From an uncultured Pelagibacteraceae bacterium (lineage in GTDB: Bacteria > Pseudomonadota > Alphaproteobacteria > Pelagibacterales > Pelagibacteraceae): DNA of 63,549 nucleotides. Below, in pieces: positions 55,604 to 62,620 of the stretch; within the stretch, counting starts at the first letter, position 1; each line of letters starts with the position of its first letter. Made by a program: the position numbers and the translations under genes. The stretch is taken from contig CACDVM010000006.1 in assembly GCA_902556265.1 (NCBI GenBank), positions 1-63,549 of the forward strand, given 5' to 3'. The notes beneath the pieces are model-generated. The model was not told the DNA's origin and did no database searches. It saw nothing but the letters and a program-made list of their open reading frames with translations.

Positions 55604-56512
55604 TTAAATTAACTTCGACATTTCCTTTATATGCGCAGGTTTTGTTTCACAGCAACCACCTAAAATTGTGGCACCAGCTTCTTTAAATTTCTTTACAAAA
55701 TCACACATTCTTTCAGGAGTTAAGTCTTCTCGTACCCCTAAAAACTCATTTGGGTTGCCAGTCTTACTTTTTTTATAAGCACCTGTGTAATTTGGTTTAG
55801 GATTAGTTTTGACGAACGCATTAAGTTTAAAACCAAAGGGAACACCTAAATTTTTCATTTCATCTAAATTTAATTCATAATTTTCTGGAGAAACACATGA
55901 TAATATAACTCCAAGTAATTTTTCGTGATTAATCTTATTTACTATCTCAGAAATTTTTTCACCACTTGGTAAATTTCTACCCTCTGAAATATGAGCTCCT
56001 ACTAAATATGGTTTATTAAATTCCTCAATACTATTTATAGCAATTTGAAATTCTTTGACACTACTTAAAACATCAAAATAAAAAAAATCTACATATGGAT
56101 TTAATAATTTAGCTTGACTATAAAAGTCATCCATTATTTCTTTGTCCTCTCTATTATCAGCCTCATAAGTAAGATATTGAGGAGGCAGCCCACCTGCAAT
56201 TAGAATATTTGGATTTTGTTTCTTAGCTTTAAGAGCTATCTCTCCGGCTTTTTTATTTAAGTATTCAAATTTATCTTCAACTTGATTATCCTTTAATCTT
56301 ATTTTTCTAGTTGTGAATGTAGTTGTAACAATCACTTCAGCTCCAGCTTTTATAAAGTCCAAATGGGTATCTAACAAAAGTTTATGATATTCTTCATTTA
56401 GTAATGCATTAGCACTCCATAAGGTTCCATTTGGTTTCATTCCCCTCGCAAGAAGTTCTTGACCCATCCCACCATCTAATATTCTTGTTTTTTTAAAAAA
56501 ATTTAAGTCCAT
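55604..56512 (-). CDS. bhmT: Homocysteine S-methyltransferase (betaine-type, BhmT-like)
   Basis: It transfers a methyl group to homocysteine to make methionine, probably from glycine betaine, which SAR11 uses widely. The 302-residue barrel has ILDGGMGQELLARGM (about 10-24) and the zinc-binding cysteines in GVILSCVSPE and GGCCETKP. I chose ATG 56512: GAGG lies 6 nt upstream, and the codons further upstream belong to a riboswitch. Two SAM aptamers precede it, so it should be shut off when SAM is abundant. The methyl donor is inferred, not shown. Confidence 0.87.
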   Translation of the reverse strand: MDLNFFKKTRILDGGMGQELLARGMKPNGTLWSANALLNEEYHKLLLDTHLDFIKAGAEVIVTTTFTTRKIRLKDNQVEDKFEYLNKKAGEIALKAKKQNPNILIAGGLPPQYLTYEADNREDKEIMDDFYSQAKLLNPYVDFFYFDVLSSVKEFQIAINSIEEFNKPYLVGAHISEGRNLPSGEKISEIVNKINHEKLLGVILSCVSPENYELNLDEMKNLGVPFGFKLNAFVKTNPKPNYTGAYKKSKTGNPNEFLGVREDLTPERMCDFVKKFKEAGATILGGCCETKPAHIKEMSKLI

Positions 56513-56525
56513 TTTTATCCTCACT

Positions 56526-56577
56526 TTTTTAGTGCTTTTGCTTTTTGCAAGGTGCACAATACAGTTCAATTACCTGC
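56526..56577 (-). promoter_or_regulatory. SAM-V riboswitch
   Basis: The second aptamer of the tandem, directly before bhmT. Read on the minus strand, P1 pairs AGGT (56575-56572) with ACCT (56553-56550). The pseudoknot P2 pairs GTGC (56557-56554) with GCAC (56535-56532), followed by the conserved UAAA. The loop holds TTGAACTGTATTGTGC, as in published SAM-V examples. The Shine-Dalgarno GAGG (56522-56519) follows about 4 nt later, so ligand binding should block translation initiation. Confidence 0.82.
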
Positions 56578-56597
56578 TGATTGATTTCATGGGGATT

Positions 56598-56640
56598 TCC
56601 ATTTTAGCAGTTATGCCCGCAATAGGATCAAATCGGCAAA
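56598..56640 (-). promoter_or_regulatory. SAM-II riboswitch
   Basis: The first aptamer of the tandem. On the minus strand, P1 pairs TGCC (56638-56635) with GGCA (56617-56614). The loop holds the conserved GATTTG and TATTGC, and the 3' tail GCTAAAATGG matches the SAM-II consensus that closes the pseudoknot. The predicted transcription start falls at its 5' edge, so the aptamer begins the message. Confidence 0.82.
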
Positions 56641-56643
56641 TGA

Positions 56644-56671
56644 TTTATAATTTAAATAATTTAAAAATCAA
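56644..56671 (-). promoter_or_regulatory. Promoter for the riboswitch-bhmT transcript
   Basis: On the minus strand, a -35 TTGATT (56671-56666), a 16-bp spacer and a -10 TATAAA (56649-56644). The start site would be near 56637, at the 5' edge of the SAM-II aptamer. It lies just after the TauE/SafE stop, so the operon is independent of that gene. The elements are weak against consensus, but their position fits. Confidence 0.5.
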
Positions 56672-56678
56672 TAAAAAT

Positions 56679-57425
56679 CTAAATGAAAATTTTTAAAGCC
56701 ATTCTTATCGCTACAAAGATAACTAATAGAGAGGTTAATAAAGCTAAAGCTCTATTTGAAAAAATTTTTAAACTTAAATAATTTCCAAAAAGACCCCCAA
56801 TAAGAACAGATAAAAATAAAGGCCAATAATACAAGATTTCATTAAATACATTTTCTTTTGTAAGATGACCAAAAATTCCAGAAAGAGAATTTATCAAAAT
56901 AAATAAAGAGGCTGAAGTAATAATATTTTTTGGCTTATCAGCCTTTAAGAGGAAAAGAATTGGACTTAAAAAAATTCCACCACCAATACCTACTATCCCA
57001 GAGATTAATCCTAAAAAAGACCCTATCAAAAAGGAGACAAAAGATTGCAATTTTTTGATCAAAATTTTCTGATCATCATATGACTTGTTATTAATCAACA
57101 ATAATATGCCAGCTACTGTTAAAACTATAAATAATATTATTTCAAAAAATTCTTTCTCAATTTTTAAGGTTCCGCCAATAAACGCAAATGGAACTGAACC
57201 TATCAAAAAAGGTATAAGTAATTTAAGATTATGATTTCCTGCCCTAATGTAATTAAAAGAGTTTCCAGATACCACTATTACATTACATACAAGCGCCAAA
57301 ATAGGAAAAATATAATATGGTATATCCCAAATTAACAACAAAGCTAAATAAGTTGAACCACCACCAAAACCAACACTCGAATATAAAATTGCTGTTATTA
57401 AAAATAAAATTGATAATATAATCAT
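56679..57425 (-). CDS. TauE/SafE-family membrane permease
   Basis: A 248-residue inner-membrane protein with about eight hydrophobic segments in two repeats. It has the family start YSSVGFGGGSTYLALLL and, in the second repeat, GIVGIGGGIFLSPILFLL (about 142-159). TauE/SafE proteins export sulfite, sulfoacetate or other organic anions. It lies upstream of the methionine gene on the same strand, which fits sulfur metabolism, but the substrate is unknown. It starts 15 bp from divergent moaB. Confidence 0.87.
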   Translation of the reverse strand: MIILSILFLITAILYSSVGFGGGSTYLALLLIWDIPYYIFPILALVCNVIVVSGNSFNYIRAGNHNLKLLIPFLIGSVPFAFIGGTLKIEKEFFEIILFIVLTVAGILLLINNKSYDDQKILIKKLQSFVSFLIGSFLGLISGIVGIGGGIFLSPILFLLKADKPKNIITSASLFILINSLSGIFGHLTKENVFNEILYYWPLFLSVLIGGLFGNYLSLKIFSNRALALLTSLLVIFVAIRMALKIFI

Positions 57426-57440
57426 AATTATAAATTTTTT

Positions 57441-57941
57441 ATGAAAGTAAATATAGCACTTCTAACAGTAACAGATACTAGGACTTTTGATAATGATAAA
57501 TCAGGAGCAATACTTGTAGATAAGATTAAAGAAGCAAATCACAACCTTATTGATAGAAAAATTTGTAAAGATAGCAAAGATGAGATTGTAATAATTCTTA
57601 AAGAATGGATTAAAAAAAAAGAAATTGATGTCGTTATAACAACAGGAGGGACAGGTTTAACTGGAAGAGACATAACCCCAGAAGCATTAGAACAAATAGC
57701 AGATAAGCATATACTAGGATTTGGAGAAATATTTAGAAATATAAGTTTAAAAACTGTTGGTACTTCAGCCATTCAATCTAGGGCTTGTGCAGTTTTAGCT
57801 AATGGCAAATATGTCTTTGCTTTACCCGGATCATCAGGTGGAGTTACAGATGCATGGGATGGAATTTTAAAACATCAGTTAGATATAAATCATAAACCAT
57901 GTAATTTTGTTGAACTATTTCCAAGATTAAAAGAAAAATAA
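57441..57941 (+). CDS. moaB: Molybdopterin adenylyltransferase-like protein MoaB
   Basis: A 166-residue MoaB/MogA-type protein that adenylylates molybdopterin before metal insertion. It has TVTDTRTFDNDKSG, the nucleotide/pterin-binding TTGGTGLTGRDITPEAL (about 67-83) and ALPGSSGGVTDAWDGI. Because no MogA is visible, it may do the adenylylation step. It lies apart from the moaC-D-E cluster of the other strand. Its TAA abuts the TTA of the convergent DUF1244 gene. Confidence 0.9.
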   Translation: MKVNIALLTVTDTRTFDNDKSGAILVDKIKEANHNLIDRKICKDSKDEIVIILKEWIKKKEIDVVITTGGTGLTGRDITPEALEQIADKHILGFGEIFRNISLKTVGTSAIQSRACAVLANGKYVFALPGSSGGVTDAWDGILKHQLDINHKPCNFVELFPRLKEK

Positions 57942-58187
57942 TTACTTTTGATATTTTTCCTTCCACTCTGTATAAGGCATTCCATAAATACGTTCTCTCG
58001 CATCTGGGTCTGAAATAGATATTCCTTTTTTTTCAGCCTCTTCCCTATACCATCTTGATAAACAGTTTCTGCAAAAATTAGCTAAATTCATAAGATCAAT
58101 ATTTTGAACATCTTTTCTCTCATCAAGATGTCTTAATAATCTTTCAAATGTAGCTGATTGGATTTCTTTTTTTTCGTTTTCATTCAT
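57942..58187 (-). CDS. DUF1244 family protein
   Basis: An 81-residue soluble protein. It has the DUF1244 core ATFERLLRHLDERKDVQNID followed by LANFCRNCLSRWYREEAE, where two cysteines spaced CRNC could bind metal, and the C-terminal GMPYTEWKEKYQ. It is conserved across alphaproteobacteria and marine gammaproteobacteria, with no known function. It is divergent from the aldehyde dehydrogenase and convergent with moaB. Confidence 0.85.
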   Translation of the reverse strand: MNENEKKEIQSATFERLLRHLDERKDVQNIDLMNLANFCRNCLSRWYREEAEKKGISISDPDARERIYGMPYTEWKEKYQK

Positions 58188-58211
58188 TAAAAAATATTAA
58201 TGAATTTTTTT

Positions 58212-58240
58212 TTGAGCACAAGATATAGTATTTATACAAT
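58212..58240 (+). promoter_or_regulatory. Promoter for the aldehyde dehydrogenase gene
   Basis: A -35 TTGAGC (58212-58217), a 17-bp spacer and a -10 TACAAT (58235-58240). The start site would be near 58247, leaving a leader of about 57 nt before the first ATG (58304). The first ATG has no clear Shine-Dalgarno. Confidence 0.55.
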
Positions 58241-58303
58241 TCTAAGTAGAAAATTTTAAATATTACAAATAGACATGCATAATTATTGTTAGTTTAATAA
58301 AGA

Positions 58304-60049
58304 ATGGCTACTAAAAGAAAAAATAAAGCTAAGCCAAAGACCAAAAAAAAAAAATTAAAATTGGTCAAATCATCTAGAAAAAAAATTAAAACGAAAAAAA
58401 AAGTTGTGACAAAAAAGTCTGCGACCAAGAAGCGTTCTAAAAAATCTAGAAAGAATAATAAGTTAAAATCAACAAAAAAAACAAGAGGGGTAAAAAAAAT
58501 GAGTACAGAAACAATGAAAAGTGCTTCGTCTCCTTTGTTGGATACGTCTCACTTAAAAGTCCCGTTCCCATATAAAGCAAAATATGGAAATTACATAAAC
58601 GGGAAATTTGTAGAACCTAAGTCTGGCAAGTACTTTGACAATGTTACACCGATAAATAACGAGGTAATTTGTAAAGTAGCAAGATCAGATGCGAAAGATG
58701 TAGATGCAGCTTTAGATGCTGCTCATGCAGCTTTTCCAACTTGGGGCAAAACATCAATAACAGAAAGATCAAACATTCTTTTAAAGATAGCCGATGTTAT
58801 AGAAAAAAATCTTAACACATTGGCCACTGCAGAATGTTTAGATAATGGAAAACCTATCAGAGAATGTATGGCTGCAGATTTACCTTTAGTGGTTGATCAC
58901 TGGAGATATTTTGCAGGTGTTATAAGAGCTGAGGAGGGCTCAGTAGCAGAGATAAGTAATAGCGAATATTCTTATCACATACCAGAGCCACTAGGTGTAG
59001 TTGGACAAATTATACCTTGGAACTTCCCACTTTTAATGGCAACTTGGAAACTTGCTCCAGCATTAGCTGCAGGTAACTGTGTTGTATTAAAACCAGCTGA
59101 ACAAACTCCAGCTTCTATTATGTTATTAATGGAAATGATTGGTGATTTATTACCTCCAGGAGTTGTTAACGTTGTAAGTGGCTTTGGTTTAGAAGCAGGT
59201 AAACCATTAGCTTCATCTAAAAGAATCAAAAAGATTGCTTTTACAGGTGAAACAACAACTGGTCGTTTGATTATGCAATATGCATCTCAAAACTTAATTC
59301 CAATTACTTTAGAACTTGGTGGAAAATCTCCAAATATTTTCTTTGAAGATGTTATGGCGCAAGATGATGACTTCTTTGATAAATGTTTAGAAGGTTTTGC
59401 AATGTTTACGCTTAACCAAGGAGAAGTTTGCACTTGTCCAAGTCGAGTACTAGTTCAAGAGTCTATCTATGATAAATTCATGGAAAGAGCGATTGCTAGA
59501 ACAAAAGCTGTTAAACAAGACAATCCTCTAAAAATGGAAACTATGATTGGTGCTCAAGCATCGGTAGAACAAATGGAAAAAATCAAATCTTACTTAGATC
59601 TAGGTAAGAAAGAAGGTGCCAAAGTTCTATGTGGTGGAAATGTTGCTAAAGTTAATAGTGGTTTAGAAAAAGGAAACTATATTGAACCAACTATTTTCGA
59701 AGGCAATAATTCAATGAGAATCTTCCAAGAGGAAATTTTTGGACCAGTAGTATCAGTAACTAAATTTAAAGACGAAGCAGAGGCATTAAAAATTGCTAAT
59801 GATACTCTTTATGGTTTAGGTGCAGGTGTTTGGACAAGAAATGGAAATATCGCATACAGAATGGGTAGAGAAATACAAGCTGGTAGAGTTTGGACTAACT
59901 GTTACCATGCTTATCCAGCTCATGCGGCATTTGGCGGATACAAACAATCTGGTATCGGAAGAGAAACTCACAAAATGATGCTAAATCATTATAGACAAGT
60001 GAAAAACTTACACGTGTCTTACAGTGAGAAAAAATTAGGCTTCTTTTAA
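58304..60049 (+). CDS. Aldehyde dehydrogenase with lysine-rich N-terminal extension
   Basis: The enzyme oxidises an aldehyde to the acid with NAD. The core (from about residue 66) has the cofactor region [23 protein letters not shown], the catalytic glutamate in LELGGKSPN and the catalytic Cys376 in [11 protein letters not shown], as in AldB/ExaC enzymes. The first 65 residues are unusual: 30 Lys, 5 Arg and no acidic residue, like a histone H1 or AlgP tail. An internal ATG (58499, [10 protein letters not shown]) has AGAGGGG at 58484-58490, 8 nt upstream, and gives a normal 516-residue enzyme. Two products from one frame, or one fusion, are both possible. DUF779 follows. Confidence 0.9.
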   Translation: MATKRKNKAKPKTKKKKLKLVKSSRKKIKTKKKVVTKKSATKKRSKKSRKNNKLKSTKKTRGVKKMSTETMKSASSPLLDTSHLKVPFPYKAKYGNYINGKFVEPKSGKYFDNVTPINNEVICKVARSDAKDVDAALDAAHAAFPTWGKTSITERSNILLKIADVIEKNLNTLATAECLDNGKPIRECMAADLPLVVDHWRYFAGVIRAEEGSVAEISNSEYSYHIPEPLGVVGQIIPWNFPLLMATWKLAPALAAGNCVVLKPAEQTPASIMLLMEMIGDLLPPGVVNVVSGFGLEAGKPLASSKRIKKIAFTGETTTGRLIMQYASQNLIPITLELGGKSPNIFFEDVMAQDDDFFDKCLEGFAMFTLNQGEVCTCPSRVLVQESIYDKFMERAIARTKAVKQDNPLKMETMIGAQASVEQMEKIKSYLDLGKKEGAKVLCGGNVAKVNSGLEKGNYIEPTIFEGNNSMRIFQEEIFGPVVSVTKFKDEAEALKIANDTLYGLGAGVWTRNGNIAYRMGREIQAGRVWTNCYHAYPAHAAFGGYKQSGIGRETHKMMLNHYRQVKNLHVSYSEKKLGFF

Positions 60050-60062
60050 TAGATATATTATA

Positions 60063-60088
60063 ATGGCCCGTATTAAATTACGGGCCAT
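60063..60088 (+). repeat. GC-rich perfect hairpin between the dehydrogenase and DUF779 genes
   Basis: Arms ATGGCCCGTA (60063-60072) and TACGGGCCAT (60079-60088) pair perfectly over 10 bp around a 6-nt loop (TTAAAT). It is by far the most GC-rich stem I saw in the window. It lies 13 bp after one stop and ends 6 bp before the next ATG. No U-run follows, so it is not a standard terminator. It may protect the upstream message or limit DUF779 translation. Confidence 0.8.
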
Positions 60089-60094
60089 ATAAAT

Positions 60095-60442
60095 ATGAAA
60101 GTTACAGCAACACCCTCAGCATTAGATTTAATTGAAGAATTAAAAAAGAATCACGGTAAAGAATTATTATTCCATCAATCAGGTGGATGTTGCGATGGTA
60201 GCGCGCCTATGTGTTATCCATCTAAAGAATATCAAGTAGGTCAAGATGATGTAATGATTGGTAAAATAGGTGGTATTCCTTTTTATATAAGTGAAACTCA
60301 ACATGAAGCTTGGAAAAATACAGATTTGATAATTGATTGTGTTAAAGGCATGGGTGGAATGTTTTCACTAGATAATGGAACTGGCAGAAGATTTTTAACT
60401 AGATCTGAGATTTGTATTCCTGAAGACACTACGATAAATTAA
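60095..60442 (+). CDS. DUF779 family protein
   Basis: A 115-residue protein with HQSGGCCDGSAPMCYP (about 32-47), where three cysteines may bind metal, and FYISETQHEAWKNTDLIID in the C-terminal half. DUF779 genes are often found next to aldehyde dehydrogenases in bacteria, as here, suggesting a role in their maturation or protection. A GC-rich hairpin ends 6 bp before its ATG and no Shine-Dalgarno is visible. Its 3' end overlaps the convergent msrQ by 14 nt. Confidence 0.88.
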   Translation: MKVTATPSALDLIEELKKNHGKELLFHQSGGCCDGSAPMCYPSKEYQVGQDDVMIGKIGGIPFYISETQHEAWKNTDLIIDCVKGMGGMFSLDNGTGRRFLTRSEICIPEDTTIN

Positions 60443-61007
60443 ATTTCCTAAAATTTATTCTAAATAAAAGAAGAACAATTAAGATAATCAAAAAAATTAA
60501 AGGTTTGAAAAATATTGTTTTTGATAACCAAATAAAATGCAAAACTCCAAAAATTGAAATTAAGTAAATCAATCGATGTAGTTTTTTCCAATTTTTTTTT
60601 AAAATTCTAACCATTTTATCTGATGAAGTTATTGCTAAAGGAATTAGAAGTAACCAAGCTGAAAAACCTATAAAAATAAATTTCTTTTTCAAAACATCAT
60701 CAATCAATGGTTCAAAATCAAATCTATAATCCAGACCAACATAACTAAGCATATGAATTGAAGCATAAAAAAATGCAAATAAACCAAGCATTCTTCTAAA
60801 TTTAATCCACTCCAAGGAACTGGTAATTTTCTTAAGAGGTGTCATTGAAAGAGTTAAAAGAATAAATATCAAAGTCCATTCTCCAAAATGATTTATGATT
60901 CTATCAACAGGCTCAGGGCCTAATTGATTATAGAATAATTGATAAGTAATTATATAAATTGGCCAAAGTGAAAAAAAGAAAACAGCAGGTTTGAAATAAT
61001 TCTTCAA
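60429..61007 (-). CDS. msrQ: Heme-binding membrane subunit MsrQ
   Basis: MsrQ passes electrons from the respiratory chain to periplasmic MsrP. The 192-residue protein has five to six hydrophobic helices of the ferric-reductase-like fold. Heme histidines fit NHFGEWT, ASIHMLSY and KLHRLIYLISIFGVLHFIW. The only start before residue 50 is a TTG at 61007 with no clear ribosome-binding site. It lies 5 bp after msrP and is probably co-translated. Confidence 0.88.
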   Translation of the reverse strand: MKNYFKPAVFFFSLWPIYIITYQLFYNQLGPEPVDRIINHFGEWTLIFILLTLSMTPLKKITSSLEWIKFRRMLGLFAFFYASIHMLSYVGLDYRFDFEPLIDDVLKKKFIFIGFSAWLLLIPLAITSSDKMVRILKKNWKKLHRLIYLISIFGVLHFIWLSKTIFFKPLIFLIILIVLLLFRINFRKFNLS

Positions 61008-61012
61008 TTTAT

Positions 61013-61912
61013 TTAATAATTTTTTTTAAGGTCCATACCACTATAAAGATGAGCGACCTCATCTCCATAACCATTGAACATCAAAGTTTTTATTCTTGGA
61101 GCCAATATACTTTCTCCGATTACCCTTTCGGTTGCTTGAGACCACCTAGGATGATCAACTTCAGGATTTACATTTGAGTAAAAACCATACTCTCTTGGAG
61201 AAGCATTTTTCCAAGCAGTATTGGGCATATTTTTTGTTAATCTAATTTTAACAATTGATTTTGCACTCTTAAAACCATACTTCCATGGAATAAATATTCT
61301 AAAAGGTGCTCCATTTTGATTTGGTAAAGGCTTACCATACAAACCAGTTACAACTGTTGTCAGTGGATGCATTGCTTCATCAATTCTCAGTCCTTCGATA
61401 TAAGGCCAGTTTAAAGTAGGATATCTCTGACCAACCATTTCCTCTGGATTATAAACTGTTTCAAATTCAACGAATTTTGCAGAAGGTTTTATCTCTACTT
61501 TGTTTAGTAATTCACTTAATGAAAAACCTAACCATGGAATAACCATTGACCAACCTTCAACGCATCGAAGTTTTAAAATTCTTTCTTCAGACTTAATTGC
61601 TAAAATTTCTTCAATTGGAAGTTCTAATGATTTTTCAACTTCACCTTCAATTTTTACACTCCAAGGTCTTGTAGTAAAATTTTTTGCTCTTCGGTGTGGA
61701 TCACCTTTGCCAGTACCAAATTCATAGAAATTGTTATATGTCGTTATATCTTTATAACTAGTCGGTTCATTTGAATTACTAGCTTTTGCATTAATTAATG
61801 GTACTGAACTTAACGCAATAGTACCCAAACCATAACCCATAGATCTTATAAAAGATCTTCTTTTATTATAAATTTTTTCTGAAGTAATTTCTGAATATTT
61901 AAATTTTTTCAT
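61013..61912 (-). CDS. msrP: Methionine sulfoxide reductase catalytic subunit MsrP (molybdoenzyme)
   Basis: A periplasmic molybdopterin enzyme that repairs oxidised methionine in proteins. From ATG 61912 (299 residues) it has a Tat signal with the twin arginines in KRRSFIRSMGYG (18-19) and the molybdenum-ligand cysteine in LKLRCVEGWSM (Cys117), within the sulfite-oxidase-like fold. The start lies inside the moaE 3' end with a 14-nt overlap; a TTG two codons upstream is possible. It sits directly downstream of moaC-moaD-moaE, which make its cofactor. Confidence 0.92.
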   Translation of the reverse strand: MKKFKYSEITSEKIYNKRRSFIRSMGYGLGTIALSSVPLINAKASNSNEPTSYKDITTYNNFYEFGTGKGDPHRRAKNFTTRPWSVKIEGEVEKSLELPIEEILAIKSEERILKLRCVEGWSMVIPWLGFSLSELLNKVEIKPSAKFVEFETVYNPEEMVGQRYPTLNWPYIEGLRIDEAMHPLTTVVTGLYGKPLPNQNGAPFRIFIPWKYGFKSAKSIVKIRLTKNMPNTAWKNASPREYGFYSNVNPEVDHPRWSQATERVIGESILAPRIKTLMFNGYGDEVAHLYSGMDLKKNY

Positions 61913-62351
61913 TAGCAATAGGATTTCCTTTTAACCACTCACTTTCATCATTTTCATAATGTTCTTTTTTCCAAATTGGAGATCTTTTTTTTATTTCTTC
62001 AATTATGTATCTAGAAAGTACATAAGCTTGATCACGATGTTTGCAAGCAACTGCGATAATTATACTTATCTCACCTAGGTTGAGATATCCCTTAGCATGT
62101 TCAATAAATACAGCTTTATCTTTAATATCTAATTTTTGATCTGCTTCATTATAAATTTCTTCAAAGCTTTTGATTACCATTTCATCATGACTGTCGTAAG
62201 TAATTCCAGTGACTGTTTTATTGTCATTGATATTTCTTACAGTGCCCAAAAAATAAATTGATGCTCCAAATTTTGAATCTTTAATAAATTTTTCAGCGTT
62301 TGAATGAAGTATTTTCTCTTTTTTAGAGTCTAAAATTTTAGTATGAAGCAT
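61899..62351 (-). CDS. moaE: Molybdopterin synthase large subunit
   Basis: With MoaD it inserts two sulfurs into precursor Z to make molybdopterin. The 150-residue protein has FLGTVRNINDNKTVTGITYD, the family stretch AVACKHRDQAYVLSRYIIEEIK and the catalytic lysine region SPIWKKEHYE. The ATG shares a base with the moaD stop (TAATG) and uses a Shine-Dalgarno formed by the moaD Gly-Gly-Gly codons. Confidence 0.94.
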   Translation of the reverse strand: MLHTKILDSKKEKILHSNAEKFIKDSKFGASIYFLGTVRNINDNKTVTGITYDSHDEMVIKSFEEIYNEADQKLDIKDKAVFIEHAKGYLNLGEISIIIAVACKHRDQAYVLSRYIIEEIKKRSPIWKKEHYENDESEWLKGNPIANEKI

Positions 62352-62620
62352 TAACCTCCTCCGATAGGGGGTATAATACCAATCTTTTGATCTTTTGTGA
62401 TTTTATAATTGTCGCTAATTATTTCATTATTTTCAGAGCAAAAAGCTGAAGATTTTACAACTTTAATGAAGTTTTCATTCCCACTAAAATTCTTATCTAT
62501 ATGTTTGATAATTTCATTTCTTAAATCTTCAACAGAAGCTTGATTTTTTACATTTAATTCTAAGTGATCTTCATTGCTAAAATCTCTACTAGCTCCAAAT
62601 AATTCCAATTTGATTTTCAT
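62351..62620 (-). CDS. moaD: Molybdopterin synthase sulfur carrier subunit
   Basis: A ubiquitin-like 89-residue protein whose C-terminal glycine carries the thiocarboxylate. It has the beta-grasp fold and ends in IIPPIGGG. The last codons GGA-GGA-GGT (62362-62354) double as the moaE Shine-Dalgarno. It overlaps the thioesterase gene by 4 nt upstream. Confidence 0.92.
   Translation of the reverse strand: MKIKLELFGASRDFSNEDHLELNVKNQASVEDLRNEIIKHIDKNFSGNENFIKVVKSSAFCSENNEIISDNYKITKDQKIGIIPPIGGG

Noticed and set aside
56513-56569. N-terminal extension of the homocysteine methyltransferase from a TTG at 56569
   Set aside because: These codons coincide with the SAM-V aptamer, and a Shine-Dalgarno lies directly before the ATG at 56512.
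60063-60088. Rho-independent terminator
   Set aside because: The stem is good but the following bases are ATAAAT rather than a U-run, so it is listed as a hairpin of unknown role.
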